Below are positions 11,560 to 23,600 of a stretch of 64,000 nt of DNA, in pieces. A model generated the notes under the pieces. It was not told where the DNA came from, did not search any database, and saw only the letters and a list, made by a program, of their open reading frames with translations. Numbering within the stretch: the stretch's first letter is position 1; each line of letters begins with the position of its first letter. Source of the DNA: Telopea speciosissima (lineage: Eukaryota; Streptophyta; Magnoliopsida; Proteales; Proteaceae); the NCBI RefSeq assembly GCF_018873765.1, contig NC_057920.1, positions 7,701,307-7,765,306 of the forward strand, written 5' to 3'. A program made the translations under genes and the position numbers.

Positions 11560-11960
11560 AAAGAAATACAATAATAACTACAATTTAGTCATATACAAAC
11601 TAACTCGGGTCGGCTACACATATCCTTGCCTTTCAATCATCTCTATTCTGTTTATATTTAAAACAAAACTTAAACCATGCAAGTCTTTCCTCGCCACTTC
11701 TATTATGGTCATTTTAGACCTGCTTCTAGCTCTTTAAATACCTTCAATTTGAATTAAGTCACTCTTTTGAATTGGATCATCCAAAGGCCTTTGTTGAACA
11801 TTGATATGCCACCTGAAACGATTTTCTCGTAGCTTATCTTGAATCGGGGCTATGCTTAAATCAACTCTGATGTGATTGATATACCAAGAATAATCCAGTC
11901 TATGAATGGCCGACACTTGGTGAAGCTCCAAAAGCAAATCGTGATTGTTACAACCCATTT
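11560..11960 (-). pseudogene. RTE-like LINE 3' end fragment
   Basis: Read on the minus strand, 11734-11958 encodes IRVDLSIAPIQDKLRENRFRW followed by NVQQRP. This is the conserved C-terminal signature of plant RTE-type LINE polyproteins (pattern RxGVAPIxDKLRExRLRWxGHVQRRP). To the left lies GGGTCGGCTACACATATCCTTG, a degraded version of the element's 3' tail. The reverse transcriptase and endonuclease parts are absent. It is a 5'-truncated, mutated copy. Confidence 0.65.
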
Positions 11961-12456
11961 CCTAGGGGTTAGGGAGCACCGACCCAACAAGCTGTAGGCT
12001 TGCATTTGCCGCAGACTAGAGTATTTATGGTTGAGGGATCGGGGATGGGCCCGTACCTTTCACATCCTGGGTACGTCCCATCTCTTCTACTGAGATACGA
12101 TACGATATGATACTGCAACATTTAATGCTTGCACGCTCAAGCCGATCCTACGGTCGTCGAAAGGCTCGGGCGCCCCATTGACGGGCCTAGCCCAACATTA
12201 ATGCAGTTGTCTTCATTGTCGGGTTTGGCCAAGCATTTAATGGTAATATGACTGGGCCAACTCTGCCCAAACTGAAAGACTCGAGTGCTCCTCTGCCATG
12301 CTAGGTCAGACCGATCCTCTGATCCCTCTATAAATAAGGATCAAGGACCCCAAATAAAGGGATTTTTAAACACACTCAATCTCTCTCTCTCTCTCTCTTA
12401 TCCTTTTAATTTTGTTACATAAATATTTTCTGCTTAAGATTTTATATATTTAGTAA
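11961..12456. other. Intergenic, possible old LTR-like stretch and (TC)n run
   Basis: GC-richer than its surroundings, with a TATAAATAAGG string at about 12330, a (TC)n run at about 12387-12406, and promoter-like spacing between them. This could be part of an old LTR, but no partner LTR or primer site was found in the window. The last nine bases (12448-12456) are the left duplication of the next element. Confidence 0.3.
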
Positions 12457-12625
12457 GGGAGAAAGTACGATAATCGATGCTGTGCCTGGGCGTGTACCTG
12501 CGCTCAGACAGCTTGACACAAAAAAGATGGAAAGGACTAGGGGCAACACCGATCTTTTCATGCCAGGTCGTGTCTGGCGCCCAAGTACACGGCCAGGCAC
12601 AACACTAGTTGGCGGGCTTTTTCCC
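12457..12625. mobile_element. Short TIR element, 9-bp TSD (family member 2)
   Basis: The element opens GGGAGAAAGTACGA and closes with sequence whose reverse complement is GGGAAAAAGCCCGCC. Further in, GCTGTGCCTGGGCGTGTAC pairs with GTACACGGCCAGGCACAAC. It is flanked by a perfect ATTTAGTAA on each side (12448-12456 and 12626-12634). The arms are long and the centre is short and non-coding. Confidence 0.85.
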
Positions 12626-12634
12626 ATTTAGTAA

Positions 12635-13521
12635 ATAATAGTTATGATAGGTAGGTCGTTAAGAACTGAAGGGGAGGCAGACCATAAAGCATCATATACT
12701 TGACTTACATTCCCTTCCCTTTCTATCTAACAACACTAATCCTTAATCATAAATCAACCTACAACAGTAATGCTGCAGTGATTAACTTGGATTATGCAAG
12801 TCGAAATAGAGTTGTAAGAAATAGGCTAAAAAAACTCCCATAACCTAAAGAAAGTATACTTGAGGGAGAAGAGATCCTTTGTTGGGCGAAGTCAGTCAGC
12901 ATCAGGTCAAACGTAACAACAGTATGGGAATGGCGCCCACCAGAAATCTGGGAAAAACTAGTTGATGAAGAAAATATATCTAAGCTATGGGGTTTGATTG
13001 ATTTGCTGTTACTCAAACAAATTAAATAGTTGGAATAGTATTGGACGAGTTCAGGATCGTTGAAATGGGATCAAATTTAGTCGGAACTTAGAACTTGGAA
13101 TTTGGAACAGAAAGTTCAATCGTTATTTCAGTTAAAATACACCTGCTAGTACCAAAATCAGTAATAAATTCCAGTGGAATCGAAGGGAAAGAATTTTTAT
13201 CCGCTGTTGTAATTGCAGCGCTGCTGTGTGCACAGCGGGCCCCAATCATTGCATGAACCATGGAGACCAAAAAGAAGCAAAGAATGACATGCCAAATGGC
13301 GCTCTCTGTGTGTCTCAGAAGGCTCGATTTCCACCGCACCCAGCATTCAATTCTCTTCAGGCCTCCTCCTGTCTATAATCCAACACATCTTTTCTCCATT
13401 ATTGAGGGGCATGAAGGAGAGAGAGATAGTTTTCAAAGTTGTTTCAAGAAATTGCCATTTTTCGAGTTATTGGAGTTCCAAGTTCCAAGCATAACTGAGT
13501 TTTGTTTTCCATACTAACACC
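12635..13521 (+). promoter_or_regulatory. Upstream region and leader of the TWS1-like gene
   Basis: The stretch has no protein-coding content. The part from about 13300 to 13521 is pyrimidine-rich with a GAGAGAGA run near 13420 and is the likely 5' leader. No TATA box can be chosen with confidence. The frames on both strands here (12792-13016 and 13088-13517) have no known domain. Confidence 0.35.
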
Positions 13522-15674
13522 ATGAAGGTTTTTGGGATCTCGGAGCTTTTGGTGGTGGTTGGAGCAGCTTTGATGTTTCTTGTCTTCACCAGTAGCAGCA
13601 CCTCCACCTTCTCTAGTAATCTTCTTTATTTCTCTCTGTTTTCTTTTCCTGCTGCTCTCAATAAATTTTACTAATTGTGTATACATACACTAATTCTTTA
13701 TTTTTCCTCTATAGGTCTTCCAATTTTGTTGAGATGTTTTGGTTTTGTTAATCTGTAGTTGTTGAATAGGTTTGATTTTTATTTTACTTTTGCTAGATGT
13801 TTGTTCTTTAGACTTTTTTAAGGAGATGCTTAGATCTCTGGGAACTTGCCATGGAATTTGCTTCAGTGAGATATGAAACATTCTGTATGGACCCATTCTT
13901 ATGATTCAGGCAATAGCCACTGTTTAAGAAGAAACAATGCAAGTGCAAAAAGTTCTTTTAAATCTGTAGTACATTTCAATCCGAAGAGAGGAGAAACAAT
14001 TTTCTTTTATTTTGATTGACAGAACTGCTGACTTCAAAAGCATGTAGAACCGAACAAAGGAAGCATGAGTAGCAATCTGAATCCTCTGTAAATTTATCTT
14101 TAATGAATCCTCTGGATCAAGTATAACCACCAGGAAGATATATCTAGCCTCAAATCATCAGGGCAGCTCCAGTTCTGCTTCTGCTGATTATAAATCTTTC
14201 ATTCCTGTTTCTTGATATGATTTTGTTATTGCTAACATGCTTAGACTATCTGTTCTAGATAAAATTTTTTCTTTTTATTGTTTTAGAATGAGATTTCAAT
14301 ATGAGATGGCATGCTAGACAAAGGTGAGGGGTTTAGATCCATGACTTGCTGATCTTTGATTCATTCTGATGCTTTATTTGTTAGATATTGGTTCATGGTT
14401 AAACATCCCCTGAAAGTTCATAATATTGTCTAAATTGATTGTATCCTGAATTGCTGCAGATCTTTTGTTTATTTTTTTCTGGTCAATCATATTGTTTTCT
14501 TTTAGTTAACATGGTCTTCCATCATTTAGTTGGAATCCATAGTTTGGTTGATTTTAGATGGCTTCACTTATTTTTCTTTTTATTTCTTCAAGTAAAGTCA
14601 TTAACCTGTTGAACATAAGAGGACACTTTAATTCAGCATGAATGAAATCTTAGATTGGATTGCTAGGATTTTATTTATTAGTGTTAGTCACCTCAAGTTT
14701 CTGAAATATTGCCATGCTTTATGAGATTACAAGTTCTGGAAATGCTTTAGATATGTGGCAAAAAATTGAATCAATATTTTCAGATTTTCACTTGCACCTG
14801 TATTCTTCATTTTCAGTATTCCATTTGTTTATCTTATTTTCTTTATAATTTTTTGGTGATTACTAATTTCCCACTCATAATCAATGGTCGGATAAAGTTT
14901 AGAATCTTAGTAGAGATTGAAACCTGTTGGGTAGAACTAGTAAGTAAAAGCTTCAGGTTTTATAACCACCCCTCCCCCCCCCCCACACACACACCAAAAA
15001 AAAAGGATCTCCAGAATCAGTTTGAGCTGAAACTGCATTTTGGAATTTAAATTTATGGGTTGTAGATCTATTTAAACAGCAACTTACCTTAATATATGAT
15101 CGTCTCCAGAAAATTCTGGATTAGTGGAGTTAACTTGGAACCAGTTTTGCTGATGCATAGAGGTGTCAATTTTTTTTCCTGCTTACTTTGGGAGTTACCC
15201 ACCTTAGCATGGATGCAGGCTGCATTTGTATGTTTATCTCTATCAACTCGCTTGAATACTAAAACTCGGAAAGTATGTTCTCCTTTTTCGGCAAACCAGA
15301 TGTGATAACTGCCGGCCATCAAGATATAAGGACAATGACTTTAAGCCGGAAGTTGAAGGTACATATGCTGTTCTGAGCTGCCTAAAGACTCTGCGTCTTG
15401 TCCTCGTTTTTTCTTAAGCAAAACACTACATGGGACTTTTTCTGGTTTAGATGCTGTTCTTTCATCTTTGTACTATTATTTGCAGGATAATAATTATAAT
15501 ACTCACACCGAGAAGATGAAAATAGATGTGGGAAATGTGAACCTGGAGGATTACCACCTCATTGATCCTGCTCCGAGTGCAAAGGCTATAAAATCTGGAC
15601 CAATTCAGCATGGCACTCCTCTTATGCCTTACATTCCAAATCCAGGGCCTCCAAGTCCCCCCCAGCTCTACTAA
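13522..15674 (+). CDS. TWS1: TWISTED SEED1 (TWS1)-like sulfated peptide precursor
   Basis: Exons are 13522-13615, 15300-15358 and 15486-15674. The introns are 1684 and 127 bp, GT to AG. The spliced frame is 342 nt, 113 residues. Residues 1-28 form a signal peptide (MKVFGISELL then a hydrophobic stretch VVVGAALMFLVF). Residues 40-51 are basic and variable. Asp73-Tyr74 is the minimal site for plant tyrosylprotein sulfotransferase. The C-terminus has GPIQHGTPLMPYIP (89-102) and a proline-rich tail ending at residue 113. From family knowledge, Arabidopsis TWS1 has a DY start, a KPGPIEHGTPL-type block and cleavage after that His by the subtilase ALE1; the mature peptide activates the receptors GSO1/GSO2 during embryo cuticle formation. 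Here the equivalent His is residue 93. The orthology is my inference from these motifs; another member of the same DY-peptide group is possible. Confidence 0.75.
14964..15004. repeat. Low-complexity (C)n/(CA)n/(A)n tract in intron 1
   Basis: A run of C with interruptions is followed by ACACACACAC and then a run of A, inside the first intron of the TWS1-like gene. It is a simple repeat prone to length change. Confidence 0.8.
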
Positions 15675-16713
15675 CTCTCCTTAGGTTTCTTAAACCTTTT
15701 AGATCCAGCTGTAGTAGCTACGCTAAACTAAATATTGTAACAACTTAACTCCTAGGGAATGTTTGTGTTCTTGATACACTATAAAATCACAACTCTGTCT
15801 TTTGTTAAAGTGATATGTCTTCTATCATTCAGATGCCATGTTCATCTCTACTCTTGCAGCGAGAGTTTGAGTTCTGATATTAGGTCTGTGTTTGGTATGC
15901 ATTCTCGGAATAAATTGTGGATCTAAAATGTATTCCAGTTTTTCTCAATATTCTCGCTTCAGAATGCATTCTAGACCCAGAATCTATTCCGTTAATGCAT
16001 ACTAAACACAGCATAGATATCAATAGGCATGTTTGTCACAGGAATCAAGATCAAATTGTTCATTTTTCAACTTCCAAGAACATAAAACACGAAAATGGTT
16101 CCACTTACACCCAGTCCCTCTCACCCATCCAAATGAGCTGTAACCATAGTGCATCAAGAAAATTTGGATTTCATCTTACATGATCAGAAGCTGTTAGACC
16201 AGTTGAGGAAAATGTGATAAAATGGAAGGCAATGAAATAATTGGATAGCAACATAGACTTTGTATGACTAAAGGCTTGCCTACTGTAGATTGTCTTACCA
16301 ATTAAACAAGCTGACCTATTTAAGTTTCCTAAGGAAGCAGATAGAGCTACTCTGGAACTTGAAATCTCTCTATTCAAAAGAACATGACCAACTAGCCTAG
16401 TTGAAACATACTCTAGGTAAAAAAAAAAAAAAATGTGACCATTACACTCCTCAATGAGCATTTGCTTTATGGGAGAGGGATCTAGACACTGTCCACTTAT
16501 ATTGTCATCTTACACTTGAGAGAAGGGACCACTACATGGATTTAATTGGAACATCAATTGAGTAAGGGGATGGAGTTAATTGAGTTTTGTATGCAAACCT
16601 AAATAACACCAAACCAAAGGCTGTTTCTGTTAATTTTTAAGTAAATTATTGCATTTTCCATTTTTTCTTTGTTAATAACTGTTGCTACATTTAAATTCCT
16701 CTAATTTTATTTT
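15675..16713. other. TWS1-like gene 3' flank with one small MITE
   Basis: Contains the probable 3' untranslated region. A 126-bp inverted-repeat element sits at about 15886-16011 (CTGTGTTTGGTATGCATT mirrored by AATGCATACTAAACACAG). The rest is AT-rich, with an A-run at about 16419-16432 and no gene. The last nine bases before 16714 are TTTTATTTT, the left duplication of the next element. Confidence 0.5.
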
Positions 16714-16903
16714 GGGAGAAAGAATGCTACCTGGGCACTTGCGGTGCGCTGCCCTGGTGTCCAGACACATGGGTGGGCGAAATGACTGCCACACCCACAC
16801 GGAAAGGTGGAATTTCCCAGGGGTGCAGCGATTATTTCACCCTCCCCTATTTCTAGACACAGGGGCAGTGTACCGCACGCACTCAGGTAGCGTTCTCTTT
16901 CCC
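16714..16903. mobile_element. Short TIR element, 9-bp TSD (family member 3)
   Basis: The left end is GGGAGAAAGAATGCTACCTGG and continues GCACTTGCGGTGCGCTGCCC. The reverse complement of the right end is GGGAAAGAGAACGCTACCTGA and continues GTGCGTGCGGTACACTGCCC. TTTTATTTT flanks it on both sides (16705-16713 and 16904-16912). The arms run nearly to the middle. It is GC-rich in an AT-rich region, non-coding and 190 bp long. Confidence 0.85.
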
Positions 16904-16912
16904 TTTTATTTT

Positions 16913-18120
16913 TTATTCTTGACATTGATCTTCTATTTTCTTGGACAATGGCACACATAAAAAGTGGGAGAAAGTTATTTGAATAGTCAGGCACTACTCA
17001 AGCCTTGATAAGCTTATTAAGGAGGTCATCTCATTTTACCATGTGGAATGATGATCTACCATTGGATAGTAACTACATGTCCTTTATCAGTCACATGTCA
17101 AATTTGAGAGTCTAATTCAATCAAATTCCCTCCTATGAATTTGCATGCATTCCTATGTATGTCCATGCATATTTACAATACTCCGACCACTAGTATGCAC
17201 TCTCCAATTGACAAAATTTCGGTCACATTGGATTTGCCAAGTGACAAATATTTTGAAGCATTTGCTAAACTTATCAAAGCATGCATTTTGATAAGTTTTG
17301 CACTTATAAAATATGATAGGATTTTCTTATTTGACACATATTAAGGTATCAAATAACCTTATTCTTTTGCCCTAGGTATAAGACACTCTTTTTTCTTCCA
17401 ATGAGGGTAAAATTTTCTCATTTCACATGTATATTCGAAAAGTGTGCAAAACATTCTTACCAAGGGCATTATGACAAGTTAGATTATTTTGATTTTTTAA
17501 CTTCTGACTTGAAAAACTTTTAGGAATAAAACAACAGGAATTCAAAGAAGGTTACATTTAATGGCTTATTGACGCTACCTAATTTATGGTATCAAATATC
17601 AATCAATGGGTAAGGTAGTGTGAAGTTCATGATTTTAGTTGTTGGTACTTTTTTGGCTATACATATCAGTATCTGCCATGACCAATATCGATATGATATC
17701 AGTGAAACACCTATGAAGCAATGTTCTAAATTTCGGTTTCTAAGAAGTCTGAATTGAGTTGTGTTGGATCTCATTTTGAGGTTTTAATATTCAGTTTCGA
17801 CCCTAGATTTTATTCTGATCAGGCCAAAATAGAGCAATTTGAAAATATTCTATCAATTTCGAACCAAATTTAATTCCAAGCTATAAAATATGAACCCTAG
17901 ATTTTAGATATAAAAAAAAAAGTGGACTTTTGATACTCTATCAAACCGATACGGACTAAAATCGGCAATACCGAATCCAATGCAGTATACTTGTGGAGTC
18001 ATGATTTGAGGTATCGATATCGTATCGCTTGGATCGGGTGATATGTATCGGTTTGCAAGTTTGCGATCCTGATACCGTGCTGATGCTGTATCAGTAACAC
18101 AGTACAAATAAGGGGTAAAA
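16913..18120. other. Intergenic with degraded GATATCG-type repeats
   Basis: AT-rich. Around 17680-17710 and 17935-18110 there are many GATACGG, ATCGATATCGTATCG and TGATATGTATCGG strings in both directions, as in degraded short hAT-like elements. Exact ends are not visible. No gene is seen. Confidence 0.35.
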
Positions 18121-18907
18121 AACGTTAAAGGGTTTTTGTCAAATGCCCCCTAAAAATGCTCATTTGTTTAAATGTATCCCTATGACTTTATAAATTGTAA
18201 ACTCCCCCCTATTTTCAAAATATTATAATATTTTGGTCCAATCCGTTAGTCTGGGCGTTAGAGATTAGTTTTAAGAATCTAATGATCCAAATGCCCTTAC
18301 GATAAAAACCAACTAAAATTAAAGAGTAAAGTGATCAAATTGCCCTTATCTTTCTCAAACAGTTCAAGGGACATTTTAAAAAAAAATTAAAGGTAAATTA
18401 GTCTGGTACAGTCGATTTGTATATGGTATCGTATCAGTGTGGAGTGCGGTCATCAAATGGTGCGTGCTCAGAAAACGATCGCGACGTACAGACGATTTAC
18501 GGCCGGTGACTCGGTGAGGAAGTGAGGAGCCTTGAACCTTACGCTGCCATAGGAAGAAGGAAGGAAGGTCAACGTGGTCCCTGAATAATGTAACGTACAC
18601 AAACCACCAACATTTGGGTTTTTGTCAAATCAGAAGAGTAAGAGTGTAGATTTTTCTCCCACTTGGAGTTCGCATGACGAGAGCTGATGCATCAGCGACA
18701 AGTTTTCAGCTTCAGATCTAAGCGTAAACGTTTCTCTGTAACTTTACTTTTGCCATTCTTATAGACTAGAATTTCTTTCCTGTTCTTTATTTTACCACTG
18801 GGTTGGATTTTGTTTAAATTCATCATGGAGTGTAATTGCCTTCGTGTTCTAGATTCTGATTTTTCTCTTTAATTCTTATTCTTGTGTTATTTTGTTTGTT
18901 TCCTTTG
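18121..18907 (+). promoter_or_regulatory. Upstream region and 5' leader of the PUT-type transporter
   Basis: No coding content. The first 300 bp look like the margin of an old repeat (AAATGCCCCCTAAAAATGC and ATTGCCCTTATC strings). The leader is probably T-rich and may contain an intron, but I cannot place its ends. A non-ATG extension of the frame to 18884 is not used as the start because plant translation begins at ATG. Confidence 0.35.
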
Positions 18908-20606
18908 ATGGGTGATGAAGAAATGGTTGGTAGTGTAAAGACTACAGATGCTAAATCAAAAACAAAGTTGACCCTTCTACCATTAATTGCTCTTATCTTC
19001 TATGAAGTCTCTGGAGGACCCTTCGGGGTTGAAGATTCCGTTAGGGCCGGAGGTCCCCTTCTATCCTTGCTTGGTTTCTTAGTTTTTCCACTGTTCTGGA
19101 GCATTCCGGAAGCTTTAATTACCGCTGAGCTTGCAACCAGCTTCCCTGAAAATGGTGGATATGTTCTTTGGGTATCTGCAGCTTTTGGACCCTTCTGGGG
19201 TTTCCAAGAAGGTTTCTGGAAGTGGTTCAGTGGGGTCATGGACAATGCGCTTTACCCTGTTTTGTTTCTGGATTACTTGAAACACTCTTTTCCAATCTTC
19301 AATCGGTTGATTGCTCGAATACCTACTCTCTTGGGAATTACTGTTTCTTTGACATATTTGAATTACAGAGGTCTGCACATCGTTGGGTTTTCTGCTGTCG
19401 CCCTTGCCATCTTTTCCCTTCTCCCCTTCTTAGTTATGGGTCTTCTCTCCCTTCCCAAAATAAGACCTAAACAGTGGTTAGTCATAGATTTAGGAAAGGT
19501 GGATTGGAGGGGATACTTTAATAGCTTGTTTTGGAATTTGAATTACTGGGATAAAGCTAGTACCTTGGCGGGAGAGGTTGAGAACCCGAGCCGCACTTTC
19601 CCCAAGGCACTGCTGGGAGCTGTGGTTTTGGTTGTTGCTTCATACTTGATTCCCCTTCTTGCGGGTACAGGAGCTTTGGATTCTTCCCCGAGTGAATGGA
19701 GCGATGGATACTTTGCAGAGGTGGGGATGCTGATAGGTGGGTTGTGGCTCAAGTGGTGGATCCAAGCAGCAGCTGCAATGTCTAACATGGGGTTGTTTGA
19801 GGCTGAGATGAGTAGTGATGCCTTCCAGCTTCTTGGGATGAGTGAGATGGGGATGCTTCCTGGTTTTTTCGCTTCAAGGTCAGTCACTTTGGCATAATTT
19901 ATTTCCTTTCTAGTCTTATAATGTGCAGAATTATGATTTGTAACTTTGATCTGAATTAACCATAAAGTATAGGCCGCTGCACATCTTCTTCCCATAGTTT
20001 TTTTGTGTGAAAATGATGCCAATCTGAATGAATGCATGATAACTTTGTGTAAACAAACCTTTCAGATCAAAATATGGGACCCCCACTATTAGCATCCTGT
20101 GCTCAGCAACTGGGGTTGTGTTCTTGTCATGGATGAGCTTCCAGGAGATCGTGGAATTTCTTAATTTTCTCTATTCTATAGGAATGCTTCTCGAATTTGC
20201 AGCTTTCATCAGGCTGAGAATAAAGAAACCAGATCTTCAACGACCATACAAGGTTCCCTTAAAAACATTTGGGGTGACAATTCTTTGCCTGCCACCTTCA
20301 TTGTTGCTTGTTCTTGTCATGTGTCTAGCTTCAGTTAAGACTTTTTTAGTAAGTGGCAGTGTAATCATACTTGGGGTGTTCCTGTACCCTATTATAGAAC
20401 ATTTGAGGGAGAAGAGGTGGGCCCATTTTGACACATTACCAGCAGTACCTAAAGATAATGTTCAGGATGCAGTTCCTGTTTTGTCCCAACCACATCAAGA
20501 GTATGTGGATGAGTCTTCAATAAGTCTTTTATCAGAACTTCCATCAACTAATAGGGGACAACAATCTTCTGAAATTTTGCTGGAGGAGGTTTTAAAATTG
20601 GAATAG
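18908..20606 (+). CDS. Polyamine/L-type amino-acid transporter (PUT/LAT family, APC superfamily)
   Basis: Exons are 18908-19878 and 20066-20606. The 187-bp intron runs GT to AG and interrupts the codon for residue 324. The 1512-nt frame gives 503 residues, the usual size of plant PUT proteins (about 490-530). Residues 1-20 are a polar cytosolic tail. Twelve hydrophobic segments follow. The first ends in the family signature [12 protein letters not shown] (34-45), the substrate-binding loop of APC transporters. Further marks are [28 protein letters not shown] and [11 protein letters not shown]. The C-terminal tail of about 75 residues is hydrophilic with several Glu. Family members (such as Arabidopsis RMV1/PUT3) carry polyamines and paraquat with protons across the plasma or internal membranes. 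The frame is intact. Which PUT paralogue this is cannot be told here. Confidence 0.93.
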
Positions 20607-23600
20607 AAAAAGTATTTTTATTCCTGTGCTAGTCAGATAAATGTACTAATACATTGTAATTTTTCTTTTCAGAATTGTATGGTTATATCTTGTAAGGAAA
20701 TATGTTTTCTGTATAATTTATTTTCTCCATTTTGCGTTGGCGGCTCTGACAAGCACAGTTTTTTAATCCTTTTCATTTGTAGACTTCCATGCAAGGAATA
20801 ATGTCTCCATCACTTTTGTTCAAGTGTCAATTGGTAGTGCTGGACCTGTAAATGCATAGATTATAGGGAAACAGATGGGTGGGGTTTAGTCTCTCAAAGT
20901 GATTTGAGAGCAGGGATAACATTTTTTTTTTTTTTTTTCCTTCTAGTTTGATTATCTCATGGGGAGTTCAATACATGGTCAGGGTGTAGTGCATTTTACC
21001 AAAAGCTGCTTCCTGCAACTGCCAATTCGTTTCTCATCTTTTAATTTTTTTTTATCTATAAAGAATGTTCTGCTTAAACTGCCCTTTCCTCATTGAGCTT
21101 CACTCAGTTCCTGTTGAAATCCTCAACTTCATGGATATATAGTAGATGTAGTTGCTATATGTCTTTAACCAGAAAGACACGCATTGCATTTTGATATGTG
21201 AATGTTCTTATCATGTCATCTATCCGTAATGTTTGCTGAGGAAATTACTGTCACTTAATTTTTGACATCAACACATCATGCTTGACACCTTTTTCTTGTG
21301 ATGAATTCATCCTATATGGTTCAATGGATTCGTTGTGCTTTACAGTTATTTTTACATGAAAAAACACTGGAACTTGTAGCAAAATAAAGATTGATCAGTT
21401 TGGAGTGCCATGACTCTGAGATTCTGCTTATTTCTAGGACATTTACACTGAAAGTGGGACTTTTGGGAATATTTCATCCAATATGGCATTGTAGATGCTA
21501 AATTGTGCACATCAAGTTCTGCACTTTACCACTCTTAAAAAGCACACATTTTTCTAAGTTCGACTAGGCATACTTGGCCTGTATACTAGTGGGACCCATG
21601 TAGTTAGTCTCAGATCCACTCAACTGTCTCTGGTTGAACAGCAGTCTGGGCACAGATGCACAACATTATGATCTATTCATTGATTTTATTTCCCAGAAAT
21701 TTTTATTATTTACTTCTCTTGTGGGGGTGGGGATTTGTAGATTTGGTTTTTGGATTGCATCTATTTATTTCATGTTTGAATTTAGTTTGGTAGAATTTAA
21801 TTCTAATAGGCTTTTACTAGTTGGTTTAGGCGTAACTTTTCAAAAATGTATTTTCATTAGGATTCTAGTAAAGACATCCAAGTGGTAGAGAAAGAATTGT
21901 CACCTATTCCTTTCTTAAACTTCACATGAGAAAGTTTATTTTGCTCTTCGAGACTGAATGTTTACAGACTGAACAACCCATTGAAATTTCTCATGGAATA
22001 ATGGTAAAACTATGTCAAAGTTTCATTATTTTTGTCTATTTCCAGTCCCTTAAACCGTTCCGGTGTACAGTAGACAAATCTGAGTGTATCAAACACCCAG
22101 GATCTAAATCCAATATCCATGGCTAGGAGAAACTTCCCAAATATATCAAGGCCTTGAAAAACTTTAATTTCTCCCAAACTGACGCATTAATTTTTAACCT
22201 TTCTGTACAATTCATAAGGCACTTGAGTTTCCATCAAAATCTTAACATTTCTGGTTTCTAAGTTTCCTCCCTAATTCTTTTTTTTTCCCTCATCCTGCAA
22301 AGCTGCAACTGTTTTACTAATTCCTATTTGGTCAACCAACTTTAAGATATCCCTTGTTTCATCTTAAATTAAATACAAATTCCTCTCCGTTCGACAATAA
22401 ACCTTAACCCTTATTCTCGTTAAGACCTTCGTTTTTTTTATTTTGCTTTCTTTTTGCTGGGCTGAAGCTAATGTCTATATTCCACGGGGTTGCCCATCCA
22501 ACTCCCTTTCATTAATTCCACACCAAATTTTGGTGTTATAGAAAATCAATTCTAGACTTAGTGGTTGGTTATAGTTTCAATCCTAATATAGCCACTAGTT
22601 AATTCTTTGAGCAAGACTTCAAGGTACATAGAAACCTCAAGCTTTGATCCCCTGTAAATATGGGCCAGCTCTGGTAAAAATCATCATTAGGCCACGAAAA
22701 TGCAATTGCTGACCAAGTACCAGGGGATCAATAAATGGTGGAAAGGATCACCTAGAACATCTAAGAACTTTTCTCCATGATTGAAAGCAATATAGGACAA
22801 GTAAATGGAAGCATAACAAAACTATCTGTAGGAGAAACCCCATCATTGATGATGTTAAATTGTCAAACAGAACACAACTGGTGAGAGGATGTATCCTACT
22901 TCGTGTCAGGCTTCAAACAAGGCTACTTTGGTTTTCCTACCACTATCCTTGGGACTTGCTTTGTTGTTTAAAAGAATTTCATGGGATGCCCTTATCACTT
23001 AAATCTAATGCCTCATGTTAGAGGTTCCCTGCTAACTATGAGACCCCACACACTCACTATAGCAGAGAGAACAATCTGTAAAAGTATTGCTTTGGGATTA
23101 ATGTTTGATGGAGCATCACAATGTTTTGAAAACTTTGCCCAGGATAGTAATTCACAAATCTTTGAGACATACAGCTGCCACTCTTGAAACACCCATTGTA
23201 TAAAATGATTCTCTCCAACAGAGGTTCATCAAAAGTGAAGTGGATGCTCATGTTGGCCAGATTGTCCCTGTCAGTTTGGCCTGAACAAATTCTGAATAAG
23301 AGACAATGGACTTTCCATATCTTTTACTTAAATCCATCTTTCTGATAACTTTCTATTAAATTCTTGACACTGTGTTTGACATAGACAGTTATTTTCTTTG
23401 TTTAAACCAATACTAATTTACTTGCCCACTGCTCTTGGAATTTTAGGGATCAAGATCTGTGAAATGCTTACACTGTCTAAAACAGGTTATCTTTCTTTGT
23501 ACTTGTCTCTACTATTAACATGTGACAGATCAGAGAAAAAGCAATTTTGATTATTGCACTAAATTTCAACATATATGTCTAAGATTCCTGAGGGTAGAAT

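Noticed and set aside
12000-12420. Solo LTR of an unknown element
   Set aside because: The TATA-like string and (TC)n run are suggestive, but there is no TG...CA end pair, primer site or target-site duplication that I can show.
18884-18907. Non-ATG N-terminal extension of the transporter
   Set aside because: It would need a GTG start. The ATG at 18908 gives the normal N-terminal length of the family.
23057-23251. Minus-strand 64-codon frame in the long intergenic stretch
   Set aside because: No domain, no start context and no similarity to a known family that I recognise.
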